64,000 nucleotides of DNA from Rhizobium sp. BT03 (GTDB taxonomy: Bacteria > Pseudomonadota > Alphaproteobacteria > Rhizobiales > Rhizobiaceae): NCBI RefSeq assembly GCF_030053155.1, contig NZ_CP125642.1:434001-498000 (forward strand). The letters are read 5' to 3'. This document shows positions 54,951 to 64,000 of the stretch, piece after piece. The first letter of the stretch is position 1. Every line of letters begins with the position of its first letter. The position numbers and the translations under genes are program-made. The notes beneath the pieces were generated by a model. The model searched no databases. It saw nothing but the letters and a program-made list of their open reading frames with translations, and was not told the origin of the DNA.

Positions 54951-55529
54951 TCATTTTGAGCGGAACAAACCCGTGAAATGACGAAGGCGCTGGGCCCACA
55001 GTGATGGATCGATGGTTTCAGGCGATGGGGGCCCGACCAGTCGGTCAAGGCGCGGCACGAGAAACGCCGCCCAGTCGTCCAGATCGTTTTTGCCGAAGTA
55101 AGGCAACCAGACATCGGAGGGGCCGTCCCATTGTCTGGGATTTGCCCGCGCCAGATCGCCGAGTTTTACCAAGACAGTTCCGCCGTTTTCTCCAACGACC
55201 TCGATGTCCGGATCAGGATCGGGTCTCGGAAGACGCGCGATGATGCGCTCTTCCAAAGCTCTGCCAACCGCTCGATCCGCCTCGTTCAATCGGCGAAGTA
55301 CTCTTGTGTCGCCGGCGGCTCCGGACCCTTCCGTCAAGTTGAGCGTAAATTTGCCGCCCATAAGGCTGTTCGAAGATTGGGATATCTGCAGCCAGAAAAT
55401 CCTTTTGCCATGGACAAAGCTGCATTTGCCCGGTTGTGATTCCCAGCCGAGCTCCTGAAATCGCCAAGCCAGCAGCGAGCGCATATACCGATGAAAACTT
55501 TGACCTTTGACATAGTCTCGCATGTTCAC
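54951..55529 (-). CDS. hypothetical protein, possibly DUF4304-like
   Basis: The 192-aa soluble protein begins MNMRDYVKGQSFHRYMRSLL. It has LGWESQPGKCSFVHGKRIFWLQISQ and GGKFTLNLTEG, a pattern reminiscent of DUF4304 proteins, and a C-terminal DPSLWAQRLRHFTGLFRSK. The DUF assignment is tentative. It converges on the EEP gene with a 43-bp gap. Base composition is slightly less GC-rich than its neighbours. Confidence 0.7.
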   Translation of the reverse strand: MNMRDYVKGQSFHRYMRSLLAWRFQELGWESQPGKCSFVHGKRIFWLQISQSSNSLMGGKFTLNLTEGSGAAGDTRVLRRLNEADRAVGRALEERIIARLPRPDPDPDIEVVGENGGTVLVKLGDLARANPRQWDGPSDVWLPYFGKNDLDDWAAFLVPRLDRLVGPPSPETIDPSLWAQRLRHFTGLFRSK

Positions 55530-55686
55530 AGCCTATGCTGCCACAACCTTCGGAGCATCTCATGGCATGATCGAAGGCGCAATGTCCGGCGTTATGCCGA
55601 TGCGGGTTGCAGATCTGGCCACTGATGGTTGGGCGGAGGCTGGAAGCAAGCCCATCTGTCGCTTGAGTGAGAGGTCCTCCCCGAGT

Positions 55687-56757
55687 TCATACGGTATTCT
55701 TGGCCCGCGCCGCCTTCTGGCGGCTGCCGGTCAGCCATTTCTGGATCGGTCGCTCGATGAGTTCCCAGCTTATAATGGACAACGCGATTGTGGGGATCGC
55801 GACGACCACCAGTTGGATGAACCCCGACTTCAGCGGATAATCGAACACGCGCCACATAATCTGCATCATCAGCCAAAACATCGGAAAGTGGTAGAGATAA
55901 CATCCGTAGCTGATGCGGCCGAGATAGGCCAAGGGCCGGGCTCCGAGGACGCGATCGAGACCCGGGCTTGCCCCTGACGCCGTTACGGCAATCAGGATCG
56001 CCATCGGCAGAAGCGGAAGAATTTGTAGAAGGAACGCGACGACCACCAGCAAACGGGGTTGGCCGTCTGTGGCCGCGAGCTGCAGGACACCCCACAGTCC
56101 TACCGGCAGGATTGCCGCAATCAGTCGCGTTTGGACCGGCCGCGCTAGCACGCGCGAAAAGAAGAACGTCAAGGCTCCCACACCGAGGGCATCAAGCGAG
56201 AACGGTGGCCACAAGACCATCTTGTCGGGGTAAAAATCCGCGATATAGCAGCCGAGCCAGAATGCCAGCGCGATGGCGATGGCGCCTGCCGCGGCCAGCA
56301 CCACCACTTTGTTTGCGCAGTTCAGGACAATCAGCGGCCAAACGAGATAGAACTGCCATTCGACGGACAGGGTCCAGGTATGGGCAAGCACCCACGGGTT
56401 CCAATCGACGCCCCTCGCGAACCAGAAATTGGAAAGAAAGGCGAGATGATAAAAAAGCCCGTCCCGGATCGTGACGAGGCCGATAGCGGCAAGCCCCAGG
56501 ACCATTGCGTAATAGGTCGGCAAGAGCCTTGTCGCCCTTCGCGCGTAGAAAGATCGCAGCGCCGCTAGATAGCTGAACCCTTCGGCGTCGCGCAACGCAA
56601 TCAGGTTGCCGGTAATCAGGAAGGCGCTCAAAACGAAGAATGTTCGCACCGCCAGATCGCCGAGAAGGGAACTATCGTCGACGAAATGCGTGTAGAACAC
56701 ACCAAGGATGGCGATAGCCCTGATGCCATCAAGGGCGTTTATTCGATCCGCCGCCAT
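55687..56757 (-). CDS. membrane acyltransferase, acyltransferase-3/OafA family
   Basis: The 356-aa integral membrane protein starts MAADRINALDGIRAIAILGV, the family N-terminus, with the catalytic-type His in FYTHFVDD and the conserved FFVLSAFLITGNLI and FYARRATRLLP. About ten helices follow. Members O-acylate surface polysaccharide, LPS or Nod factor-like glycans; the target is not readable. A frame extending 46 codons upstream has no ribosome-binding site and is rejected. It is divergent from the FadR-type regulator. Confidence 0.88.
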   Translation of the reverse strand: MAADRINALDGIRAIAILGVFYTHFVDDSSLLGDLAVRTFFVLSAFLITGNLIALRDAEGFSYLAALRSFYARRATRLLPTYYAMVLGLAAIGLVTIRDGLFYHLAFLSNFWFARGVDWNPWVLAHTWTLSVEWQFYLVWPLIVLNCANKVVVLAAAGAIAIALAFWLGCYIADFYPDKMVLWPPFSLDALGVGALTFFFSRVLARPVQTRLIAAILPVGLWGVLQLAATDGQPRLLVVVAFLLQILPLLPMAILIAVTASGASPGLDRVLGARPLAYLGRISYGCYLYHFPMFWLMMQIMWRVFDYPLKSGFIQLVVVAIPTIALSIISWELIERPIQKWLTGSRQKAARAKNTV

Positions 56758-57014
56758 TTCCCACCCGTTCTTTGGATGCAGTGGGCATATTCCGACAGAC
56801 CCCGGCCGGCCGCAAGAGCATGAAGGCGCGCTCCAAAGGCGACGTCTGCTCTTTGCTCCGGGCGACGAAGCCCATTGGGAGGTGCAAAAGGACATTGTGG
56901 CGGAGGCGGATCAGATGCTGATGCAACACCCCTTGACGCCTCCCTCACTTTGCGAAATGCTAAGATGTCAGACCAATTTCGAAGCTTGAATGCCTGACAA
57001 GAAAATGGGGAACC

Positions 57015-57737
57015 ATGAAGGCAAAGCTTAGCGATAGGCCGGTGATCCGGCCGCTTCCCGTCATGGACCGCGCGCGTCAGGTGACCGATGCGCTGGCGGA
57101 TTATGTAGAGGATGCACGGCTACAGGCGGGGGACCGGCTGCCGGCGGAGCGCGAGCTGATGGCAGCCCTTGCCGTCGGGCGGTCGACGATTCGCGAGGCG
57201 ATCCGTCATTTCCAGGCGCTCGGGGTGATCGAGACGCGCAAGGGCAGCGGCACCTATCTGCTGAAGCCGGTGTCCCGGGCGACGATCCATATGCCGCTGT
57301 CCTTCGATGCGGTGCATCTGCGCGACGCGCTGCTGCAGACGCTGGAAGTTCGCCGCGGCATCGAATGCGAGGCGGGCATGGTCGCGGCCCGGCGGCGGAC
57401 TGCGAAGGATCTTGTCGTCATCGAGGAAAAGCTCAACGAGATGGAGCGGGTGCATCTGGAGAAGGGCACCTCGGGGCCGGAGGATCTGGCTTTCCATCTC
57501 GCCGTTTACGACGCCACCCACAATCCGCTGTTTCGCCAGCTGCTCGAGCAGATGCGCGAGACATTCGAGCGGTTCTGGGAACATCCGTTCGACCGGCAGG
57601 ATTTCGCCCGCCGGTCCTTTCCCTTTCACCGTACCCTTTTCAACGCGATCGTGGTCGGGGATGCCGAGGCGGCGCGCATGGAAACATTGAAGATTCTCGA
57701 CATCGTCGAGGAAGACATCAAGGAAATGTCCAAATGA
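57015..57737 (+). CDS. GntR-family regulator, FadR subfamily
   Basis: The 240-aa protein has a winged helix at about 15-85 (ADYVEDARLQAGDRLPAERELMAAL, then GRSTIREAIRHFQALGVIETRKGSGTYL) and an all-helical FCD effector domain with the metal-ligand pattern DLAFHLAVYDATHN. It overlaps the PLP-enzyme start by 4 bp and heads an operon with a CUT1 importer, so it probably regulates that operon in response to its substrate or product. Confidence 0.92.
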   Translation: MKAKLSDRPVIRPLPVMDRARQVTDALADYVEDARLQAGDRLPAERELMAALAVGRSTIREAIRHFQALGVIETRKGSGTYLLKPVSRATIHMPLSFDAVHLRDALLQTLEVRRGIECEAGMVAARRRTAKDLVVIEEKLNEMERVHLEKGTSGPEDLAFHLAVYDATHNPLFRQLLEQMRETFERFWEHPFDRQDFARRSFPFHRTLFNAIVVGDAEAARMETLKILDIVEEDIKEMSK

Positions 57738-58906
57738 GCAGCGGCGAAGACCCGTTCGATCTTGCCTCCATCATCACCGCCCACGACGACAGCAATTTCG
57801 CCGACGCTGTCGTGCCGCCGATCTTCCAGACCTCGCTTTTTACCTTTTCCGATTATGACGAGATGATCACCGTCTATCGCGGCGAGAAGGTGCGGCCGAC
57901 CTATACGCGCGGGCTGAATCCGACCGTGCGCGCCTTCGAAGAGATGCTGGCCAAGCTCGAAGGCGCCGAGGATGCGCTGGGTTTTGCCAGCGGCATGGCA
58001 GCGATCTCCTCATCCGTGCTGAGCTTCGTCGAGCCGGGCGACCGCATCGTTGCCGTCAAACACGTCTATCCCGATGCCTTCCGCCTGTTCGGCACCATCC
58101 TGAAACGGATGAAGATCGAGGTGACCTATGTCGATGGGCGCGACGAGGAGGCGGTCGCCAAAGCGCTGCCCGGCGCCAAGCTCCTGTATCTGGAAAGCCC
58201 GACGAGCTGGGTGATGGAGGCGCATGACGTCGGCGCGCTCGCGGCGCTGGCCAAGCGCCACGGCGTCGTCTCGATGATCGACAACAGTTGGGCAAGCCCG
58301 TTCTTCCAGCGGCCGCTGACGCTCGGCGTCGATCTCGTCATCCATTCGGCCTCGAAATATCTCGGCGGCCACAGCGATGTGGTGGCGGGCATCGTTGCCG
58401 GCTCGAAGGAAATGATCGCCCGCATCAAGGCCGAGGCCTATCCCTATCTCGGCGGCAAGCTTTCGCCCTTCGACGCCTGGCTGTTGATCCGCGGTCTACG
58501 CACGCTGCCGCTGCGCATGCGGGCGCATGAGACGTCGGCGCTCGAGATCGCCAGGCGCCTGCAGAAGCTCGAAGTGGTCGAGACGGTCTGCCACCCCGGC
58601 CTCGCCAACCGGCTGCCGGCCGGGCTCAACGGCACCTCGGGCCTGTTTTCCTTCATCTTCCGCGACGGCGTCGATATCCGCGCCTTCGCCGACCACCTCA
58701 AGCTCTTCAAATTGGGTGTAAGCTGGGGCGGTCATGAAAGCCTGATCGTACCGGGCGAGGTGGTGCTGCAGCAGAAGGCACAGCCGAATTCCGCGCAAAC
58801 CTTTGGCATCCATGCGCGATCCGTACGCCTCCATGTCGGCCTCGAAGGAACCGAGGCGCTGTGGAGAGACATCGAGGAGGCGCTCGCCGCCGCCTCGCAA
58901 TCATGA
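57734..58906 (+). CDS. PLP-dependent Cys/Met-metabolism family enzyme (cystathionine beta-lyase-like)
   Basis: The 390-aa fold-type I PLP enzyme has the cofactor Lys in IHSASKYLGGHSD and ALGFASGMAAISS, PTYTRGLNPTV and DNSWASPFFQRP as family motifs. The reaction could be C-S lyase, gamma-synthase or a related elimination. The ATG overlaps the regulator stop. Position between a FadR regulator and a sugar-type importer is unusual for a methionine-pathway gene and suggests a catabolic role on an imported sulfur- or amino-containing compound. Confidence 0.9.
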   Translation: MSSGEDPFDLASIITAHDDSNFADAVVPPIFQTSLFTFSDYDEMITVYRGEKVRPTYTRGLNPTVRAFEEMLAKLEGAEDALGFASGMAAISSSVLSFVEPGDRIVAVKHVYPDAFRLFGTILKRMKIEVTYVDGRDEEAVAKALPGAKLLYLESPTSWVMEAHDVGALAALAKRHGVVSMIDNSWASPFFQRPLTLGVDLVIHSASKYLGGHSDVVAGIVAGSKEMIARIKAEAYPYLGGKLSPFDAWLLIRGLRTLPLRMRAHETSALEIARRLQKLEVVETVCHPGLANRLPAGLNGTSGLFSFIFRDGVDIRAFADHLKLFKLGVSWGGHESLIVPGEVVLQQKAQPNSAQTFGIHARSVRLHVGLEGTEALWRDIEEALAAASQS

Positions 58907-58936
58907 AACCCAAGAACCTAAAAGGGGGAACTGAGC

Positions 58937-60196
58937 ATGAAAAAACTAATAATCTCGACGCTCTTTGCTTCGATGATGGCGGGTACGGCCTTTGCCGATA
59001 CCACGCTCAAGCTCGTCGAAGTCATCACCAGCCCGGAGCGCACCGAAACGCTGAAATCGATCGTCGGCAAGTTCGAGGCCGCCAATCCCGGCACCAAGGT
59101 CGACATCATCTCGCTGCCCTGGAACGAAGCCTTCCAGAAGTTCGCGACCATGGTCTCGGCCGGCGACGTGCCCGATGTGATGGAGATGCCCGACACCTGG
59201 CTATCGCTCTATGCCAATAACGGCATGCTCGAAAGCCTCGAGCCCTACCTCGCAAAGTGGGAGCACAGCAAGGAGCTGACGCCGCGCGCGCTCGAGCTCG
59301 GCCGCGACGTCAAGAACACCGCCTATATGCTGCCCTACGGCTTCTATTTGAGGGCGATGTTCTACAACAAGAAACTGCTTTCGGAGGCCGGCGTCGCCGA
59401 GCCGCCGAAGACGATGGAAGAGTTCACCGCCGCTTCGGAAAAGGTTTCCAAGCTGCCGGGCAAATACGGCTACTGCATGCGCGGCGGACCGGGCGGCCTC
59501 AACGGCTGGATGATTTTCGCCGCTTCCATGGCCGGCTCGAACAAATACTTCAACGAAGACGGCACCTCGACGATGAACAGCCCCGGCTGGGCTAAGGGCA
59601 TCGAGTGGATGGTCGATCTCTACAAGAAGGGCTATGCGCCGAAGGACAGCGTCAACTGGGGCTTCAACGAAGTCGTCGCCGGCTTCTATTCCGGCACCTG
59701 CGCCTTCCTCGACCAGGATCCGGATGCGCTGATCGCCATTGCCGAACGGATGAAAAAGGAAGATTTCGGCGTCATGCCGCTGCCGAAAGGGCCTGACGGC
59801 AAGTCCTTCCCGACCATCGGCTACGGCGGCTGGTCGATGTTTGCGACCAGCGCCAACAAGGATCTCTCCTGGAAGCTGATCGCCACCCTCGAAGGGCCGG
59901 AAGGCAATATCGAGTGGAACAAGCGCATCGGCGCCCTGCCGGCCTATACCGCGGCCGAGAAGGATCCCTTCTATGCCGGTGACCAGTTCAAGGGCTGGTT
60001 CGAGGAACTGGCGGACCCGAACACGGTGCCGACCGTGATGCCGACCTATCTCGAGGAATTCGCGTTCTTCAAGGATTCGCTGGCGATCAAGACCTCGCAG
60101 CAGGCCTTGCTCGGCGATATCTCGGCAAAGGATCTGGCCGACCAGTGGGCGGACTATCTGACCAAGGCGCAGCAGAAGTTCTTGAGCAAGAAGTAA
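58937..60196 (+). CDS. CUT1-type ABC substrate-binding protein
   Basis: The 419-aa periplasmic binding protein has a signal peptide (MKKLIISTLFASMMAGTAFA). It shows the family-1 extracellular pattern: VDIISLPWNEAFQKF, PDVMEMPDTWLS, YMLPYGFYLRAMFYNKKLL. A strong AAAGGGGGAACT ribosome-binding site precedes it. It delivers substrate to the two permeases downstream. The substrate is unknown: the family is sugar-type, but the upstream PLP enzyme leaves room for another solute. Confidence 0.92.
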   Translation: MKKLIISTLFASMMAGTAFADTTLKLVEVITSPERTETLKSIVGKFEAANPGTKVDIISLPWNEAFQKFATMVSAGDVPDVMEMPDTWLSLYANNGMLESLEPYLAKWEHSKELTPRALELGRDVKNTAYMLPYGFYLRAMFYNKKLLSEAGVAEPPKTMEEFTAASEKVSKLPGKYGYCMRGGPGGLNGWMIFAASMAGSNKYFNEDGTSTMNSPGWAKGIEWMVDLYKKGYAPKDSVNWGFNEVVAGFYSGTCAFLDQDPDALIAIAERMKKEDFGVMPLPKGPDGKSFPTIGYGGWSMFATSANKDLSWKLIATLEGPEGNIEWNKRIGALPAYTAAEKDPFYAGDQFKGWFEELADPNTVPTVMPTYLEEFAFFKDSLAIKTSQQALLGDISAKDLADQWADYLTKAQQKFLSKK

Positions 60197-60215
60197 GGAC
60201 TAATGGGGGCGAACT

Positions 60216-60339
60216 GCGGCCCCCTCATCCGACCCTTCGGGCCACCTTCTCCCCGAGGGGAGAAGGGAGTTGCGGCGCCGCCTCATTCCCTCTTCTCCCC
60301 AGCGGGGAGAAGGTGCCGGCAGGCGGATGAGGGGGCCGC
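60216..60339. repeat. RIME-like rhizobial intergenic element with 16-bp terminal inverted repeats
   Basis: Perfect terminal repeats GCGGCCCCCTCATCCG and CGGATGAGGGGGCCGC enclose two inner palindromes, CCTTCTCCCC/GGGGAGAAGG and CTTCTCCCC/GGGGAGAAG. It fits the Rhizobium-specific intergenic mosaic element family and shares its right half with 4409-4528. Lying between the binding-protein and permease genes, it probably forms strong mRNA stems that raise binding-protein level relative to permeases. Confidence 0.8.
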
Positions 60340-60410
60340 GGCCGCCCAGTTTTCAGAAGCATTACCCGCGCGAAAATCCGCAACCGGGTAGACATGGAAA
60401 TTACGCACTG

Positions 60411-61346
60411 ATGACCATTTCCGCCGATATGCTTGACATGCGTCGCGACCGCAGGCCGTGGCTGCGTCGTCTTGCCGATGCTTCGGAGCCCTATCTCTAC
60501 AGCGCCCCGGCCCTGATCCTGATCATCGCTGTCATGCTGGTGCCGCTGACATTGGGCGTTTCCTACGCCTTCCGCGACATCCAGCTGCTCAACCCGTTTT
60601 CCGGCGGTTTCATCGGGCTCGATCACTTCCGCGAGCTTTCTACGGATGCCGCCTTCTACGGGGCGCTGAGAAACACGCTCTGGTGGACCGGCGCCTCCGT
60701 CGTCCTGCAGTTCGTCTTCGGGCTCATCCTGGCGCTGCTGCTCGACAAACCGTTCCCGGGCCGGGCGATCGCGCAGGCGCTGGTCTTCCTGCCCTGGGCC
60801 GTGCCGTCCTTTCTTGCCGGCCTCAACTGGGCCTGGCTGTTCAATCCTGTTATCGGGCCGATCCCGCACTGGCTTTTCGCCCTCGGGCTGATGCATGAGC
60901 CGGGCAATATCCTTTCCGATCCCAATTATGCGATGTGGGGGCCGATCGTTGCCAATGTCTGGTGGGGCATTCCCTTCTTCGCCATCACGCTGCTGGCCGC
61001 CCTGCAGGCTATCCCGCGCGATCTTTACGAAGCGGCGTCGATCGACGGTGCTGGCTGGTTCCAGCGCTTCCGCTCGATCACCCTGCCGTTTCTGGCACCG
61101 ACCATCGCCATCACCGTGCTGTTGCGAACCGTCTGGATCTCCAATTTCGCCGATCTGATCGTCGTCATGACCAATGGCGGGCCTGCCGACCGCACGCAGA
61201 TCGTCGCGAGCTATATCTTCACGACGGCGTTCAAGCGGCTCGATTTCGGTTATGCCTCGGCGATCGCGCTGGTGCTGCTGGCCCTGCTGCTCGCCTATTC
61301 GATGCTGATCATCCTGCTGCGGCAGACGCTGCTGAACAAGGATTGA
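60411..61346 (+). CDS. CUT1-type ABC permease, MalF-like
   Basis: ATG 60411 (MTISADMLDMRRDRRPWLRR) is used. A frame starting at 60270 would translate the repeat element and is rejected. The 311-aa permease has six helices, the first being LYSAPALILIIAVMLVPLTL. The ATPase-contacting EAA loop is DLYEAASIDGAGWFQRFRSI. It works with the MalG-like partner 4 bp downstream. Confidence 0.92.
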   Translation: MTISADMLDMRRDRRPWLRRLADASEPYLYSAPALILIIAVMLVPLTLGVSYAFRDIQLLNPFSGGFIGLDHFRELSTDAAFYGALRNTLWWTGASVVLQFVFGLILALLLDKPFPGRAIAQALVFLPWAVPSFLAGLNWAWLFNPVIGPIPHWLFALGLMHEPGNILSDPNYAMWGPIVANVWWGIPFFAITLLAALQAIPRDLYEAASIDGAGWFQRFRSITLPFLAPTIAITVLLRTVWISNFADLIVVMTNGGPADRTQIVASYIFTTAFKRLDFGYASAIALVLLALLLAYSMLIILLRQTLLNKD

Positions 61347-61350
61347 GACG

Positions 61351-62181
61351 ATGAGACGATCCGCCGTTCCCACCATTGCGCACCGCCTGGCAATCCTCTG
61401 CTACATCGCCTTCGCGCTCTTCCCCCTGTTCTGGCTGCTCAAGGTCTCGGTGACGCCAAACGACCTGCTCTATAGCGAAGGCGTTCGCATGTGGCCATCG
61501 CGCACGAGCTGGGATCATTATGCCTTCGTGCTGCAGCACAGCGCCTTTCCGACCTTCTTCAAGAACAGCCTGATCGTCTCGGTCTCGACGGCGGTGACCG
61601 TGACGATCTGCGCCTCGCTCTCCGGCTACGCGCTGTCGCGTTTCAATTTCCAGGCAAAATACTGGATCGTCGCCTTGATGCTGCTGACCCAGATGTTCCC
61701 GCTCGTCATGCTGGTGGCGCCGATCTTCAAGATCCTGTCGCCCTTGCACCTGACCAACAGCCTGACCGGCCTCGTCGTCGTCTACACCGCCTTCAACGTG
61801 CCCTTCGCCACCTTCCTGATGCAGTCATTTTTCGACGGCATTCCCAAGGATTTGGAGGAGGCGGCGATGATCGACGGTGCGACGCAGTTCACGGCTTTTC
61901 GCCAGATCATCCTGCCGCTGACGCTGCCCGGCATCGCCGCCACACTCGGCTTCGTCTTCACCGCCGCCTGGAGCGAACTGCTCTTTGCGCTGATGCTGAT
62001 CAACGGCAACGACGCGGCGACCTTCCCGGTCGGGCTTCTCACATTCGTTTCGAAATTCTCGGTGGATTTCGGGCAGATGATGGCGGCGGGCGTCATGGCG
62101 CTCATTCCGGCCGGGCTCTTCTTCCTGCTCATCCAGCGTTATCTCGTCCAGGGCCTGACGGCCGGCGCGGTCAAGGGTTAA
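61351..62181 (+). CDS. CUT1-type ABC permease, MalG-like
   Basis: The 276-aa permease begins MRRSAVPTIAHRLAILCYIA. It has NSLIVSVSTAVTVTICASLSGYALSRF and the EAA loop DLEEAAMIDGATQFTAFRQI. Six membrane helices are expected. It is tightly spaced between its partner permease and the ATPase, all in one operon. Confidence 0.92.
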   Translation: MRRSAVPTIAHRLAILCYIAFALFPLFWLLKVSVTPNDLLYSEGVRMWPSRTSWDHYAFVLQHSAFPTFFKNSLIVSVSTAVTVTICASLSGYALSRFNFQAKYWIVALMLLTQMFPLVMLVAPIFKILSPLHLTNSLTGLVVVYTAFNVPFATFLMQSFFDGIPKDLEEAAMIDGATQFTAFRQIILPLTLPGIAATLGFVFTAAWSELLFALMLINGNDAATFPVGLLTFVSKFSVDFGQMMAAGVMALIPAGLFFLLIQRYLVQGLTAGAVKG

Positions 62182-62185
62182 ACAA

Positions 62186-63244
62186 ATGGCATCGATCGAT
62201 ATCCAGAATATCCGCAAAGCCTATGGCCATGTGCAGGTGCTGCACGGCGTCGACCTCGAAATCCGGGACGGCGAATTCGTCGTGCTGGTCGGCCCCTCCG
62301 GCTGCGGCAAGTCCACGCTGCTGCGCATGATTGCCGGGCTGGAGGATGTCACATCGGGCGAAATCCGGATTGCCGGCGCCCGGGTGAACGAGCGGCATCC
62401 CAAGGATCGCGACATCGCCATGGTGTTCCAGTCCTATGCGCTTTACCCGCATATGAACGTTGCCGGCAATATGAGCTACAGCCTGAAACTGCGGAAGACG
62501 GCGAAGGAGAAGATCGCCAGTGCCGTCTCCGCGGCCGCCGCCAAGCTCGGTCTCGATCCGCTGCTTGAACGTCGGCCGAAGGCGCTCTCCGGCGGCCAGC
62601 GCCAGCGCGTCGCCATGGGCCGCGCCATCGTGCGCCAGCCGAAGGCCTTCCTGTTCGACGAGCCGCTGTCCAATCTCGATGCGCGCCTGCGCGAACAGAT
62701 GCGTGCCGAAATCAAGAAGCTGCACGGCGACCTGAAGGCGACCTCGATCTACGTGACCCATGACCAGATCGAGGCAATGACGCTGGCGGACCGGATCGTC
62801 GCCATGCACGGCGGCGTGGTGCAGCAGGTCGGCAGTCCGCTCGAACTCTACGATCACCCCGCCAATCTGTTCGTCGCCGGCTTCATCGGCTCGCCGGGGA
62901 TGAATTTTCTCGATGCGAGCTATGTCGACGGCGGCGTCAAGCTGCAGGACGGAACGATCGTTCCGCTGGCAAAGCCGCTGCCCCTTGAAGATGGTGCCAG
63001 GGTTACGCTCGGCATTCGGCCGGAGCATGTGCTGATGACGAATGACGGGGCGGGCCTTGCCACCGATGTCGAACTCGTCGAACCCACCGGCTTCGGCATC
63101 ATCCTGCATCTTGCCCTGCACGGCCTGCCGTTCAAGATCTTCACGCTCGATCGCGAAGCGCTGAAGGCAGGCCCGAAGGTCAATGTGGCTTTCCCGGCGC
63201 AGTACCTGCATGTGTTCGACGACGAGGGGCTACGCGTCGATTGA
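62186..63244 (+). CDS. CUT1-type ABC ATPase, UgpC/MalK-like
   Basis: The 352-aa ATPase has Walker A GPSGCGKST, signature LSGGQRQRVAMGRA, Walker B FLFDEPLSNLD and H-loop VTHDQIEAM. A C-terminal TOBE-type regulatory domain starts near residue 240 (FIGSPGMNFLDA) and continues through GIRPEHVLM. It energises the two permeases upstream. It is the last importer gene; pepT follows after 94 bp. Confidence 0.94.
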   Translation: MASIDIQNIRKAYGHVQVLHGVDLEIRDGEFVVLVGPSGCGKSTLLRMIAGLEDVTSGEIRIAGARVNERHPKDRDIAMVFQSYALYPHMNVAGNMSYSLKLRKTAKEKIASAVSAAAAKLGLDPLLERRPKALSGGQRQRVAMGRAIVRQPKAFLFDEPLSNLDARLREQMRAEIKKLHGDLKATSIYVTHDQIEAMTLADRIVAMHGGVVQQVGSPLELYDHPANLFVAGFIGSPGMNFLDASYVDGGVKLQDGTIVPLAKPLPLEDGARVTLGIRPEHVLMTNDGAGLATDVELVEPTGFGIILHLALHGLPFKIFTLDREALKAGPKVNVAFPAQYLHVFDDEGLRVD

Positions 63245-63338
63245 TCAGGTCAATCCTCACGCATTGCGAGCGGAAAAAACTTTTGCCGCATCGCCCGTGA
63301 GGATTATATCAACCAGGTGATTTGCTGGATTGGATGCC

Positions 63339-64000
63339 ATGACCGACACTGTTCTCGACCGCTTTCTCCGTTATGTCGTTATCGACACGCAATCCGATCC
63401 TGCCTCGTCGACGCAGCCGACCACCGAAAAGCAGAAGGATCTCGGCCGGGTGCTGGTCGATGAACTGCTGAAGATTGGCTTGGCCGACGCGCATCTCGAT
63501 GAACACGGTTATGTCTATGCGACCATTCCTGGAAATAGCGACAAGGCGGTGCCGGTCATCTGCTTGTGCTCGCATATGGATACCGCGCCCGATTTCAGCG
63601 GCACGGGTGTCAAGCCGCAGATCGTCCGCAACTATGCCGGCGGCGACATCGAACTTGCCGGCGATTCGAGCCGGGTGATCCGCGTTTCCGAGCATCCCGA
63701 GCTGAATAACCAGATCGGCAACGATATCGTCACCACCGACGGCACGACCCTGCTCGGCGCCGACGACAAGGCGGGGCTGGCGGAAATCATGACTGCCGCG
63801 CAGTTCCTGATCGACAATCCCGAGATCCGGCACGGGACGATCAAGATCCTGTTCACGCCCGACGAGGAAGTCGGTCGCGGCGTCAACAAGGTTGACCTGA
63901 GGAAACTCGGTGCCGACTTCGCCTATACCATGGACGGCGAGACGGCCGGCCATATCGAGGACGAGACTTTCTCGGCCGATGGCGTCGAGATCGCTATTTC
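63339..64000 (+). CDS. pepT: peptidase T, 5' part (runs off the window)
   Basis: The frame starts at ATG 63339 (MTDTVLDRFLRYVVIDTQSD) and is open to the window end, giving about 220 of an expected 410 residues. M20-family metal residues are visible: SHMDTAPD, LLGADDKAGLAEI and FTPDEEVGRG. Peptidase T removes the N-terminal residue from tripeptides in the cytoplasm. The other metal ligands and the C-terminus lie beyond the window. Confidence 0.93.
   Translation, partial: MTDTVLDRFLRYVVIDTQSDPASSTQPTTEKQKDLGRVLVDELLKIGLADAHLDEHGYVYATIPGNSDKAVPVICLCSHMDTAPDFSGTGVKPQIVRNYAGGDIELAGDSSRVIRVSEHPELNNQIGNDIVTTDGTTLLGADDKAGLAEIMTAAQFLIDNPEIRHGTIKILFTPDEEVGRGVNKVDLRKLGADFAYTMDGETAGHIEDETFSADGVEIAI

Overview
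The window looks like a chromosomal or chromid segment of a fast-growing rhizobium, most likely the Rhizobium leguminosarum/etli group. The evidence is high-GC coding sequence, two RIME-like rhizobial intergenic palindromes, a pcaIJF/pcaR aromatic-catabolism block, several ABC uptake systems and many class III nucleotide cyclases. No rRNA, tRNA, CRISPR array, transposase or integrase was seen. The assignment comes from gene content only.

Layout. (1) 0-5.7 kb: a secreted Trp-Cys repeat protein with an apparent frameshift, a small conserved protein, a Prc/Tsp-type periplasmic protease and a PAS-GGDEF diguanylate cyclase. (2) 5.7-17.5 kb, all on the minus strand: the most unusual part. A cyclase/STAND-ATPase/helical-repeat protein is followed within 16 bp by YcaO, then TfuA (overlapping, TTG start), an M4-like zinc peptidase and two small unknown proteins. 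This looks like a peptide- or protein-backbone modification operon, probably thioamide or azoline chemistry. Upstream lie a one-polypeptide adenylation-carrier-membrane acyltransferase and a second, canonical class III cyclase. (3) 17.6-24.3 kb: an accessory island with a KAP P-loop NTPase, a frameshifted DUF2726 gene, a small membrane protein, a trypsin-like protease, a lipoprotein and a Tat-exported lysozyme-like protein. Its right part is visibly poorer in GC. It is flanked by a decayed second copy of the 3' end of the neighbouring ABC ATPase gene.

(4) 24.4-33 kb: an Opp/Dpp-type ABC importer, a GH51 alpha-L-arabinofuranosidase and an ArsR-like regulator, probably for arabinose-containing oligosaccharides. 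(5) 33-37 kb: a FitAB/VapBC-type toxin-antitoxin pair, a di-heme peroxidase and a secreted phosphoesterase. (6) 36.9-40.5 kb: pcaR divergent from pcaIJF, the last steps of the beta-ketoadipate pathway. (7) 40.5-45.8 kb: a GNAT acetyltransferase, an MFS permease, three secreted proteins and an SDR oxidoreductase. (8) 45.9-50 kb: glgX, topoisomerase IB and a stand-alone LigD-type polymerase packed as one operon. (9) 50-55.5 kb: a glutathione transferase, small proteins, a UdgX-type uracil-DNA glycosylase, cardiolipin synthase with an EEP-family hydrolase, and one unknown. (10) 55.7-64 kb: an acyltransferase, then a FadR-type regulator, a PLP lyase and a complete CUT1 sugar importer, and the 5' part of pepT running off the end.

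Start codons were moved from the longest reading frame wherever a Shine-Dalgarno sequence, signal peptide or gene overlap favoured another start. The reasons are given in each entry.
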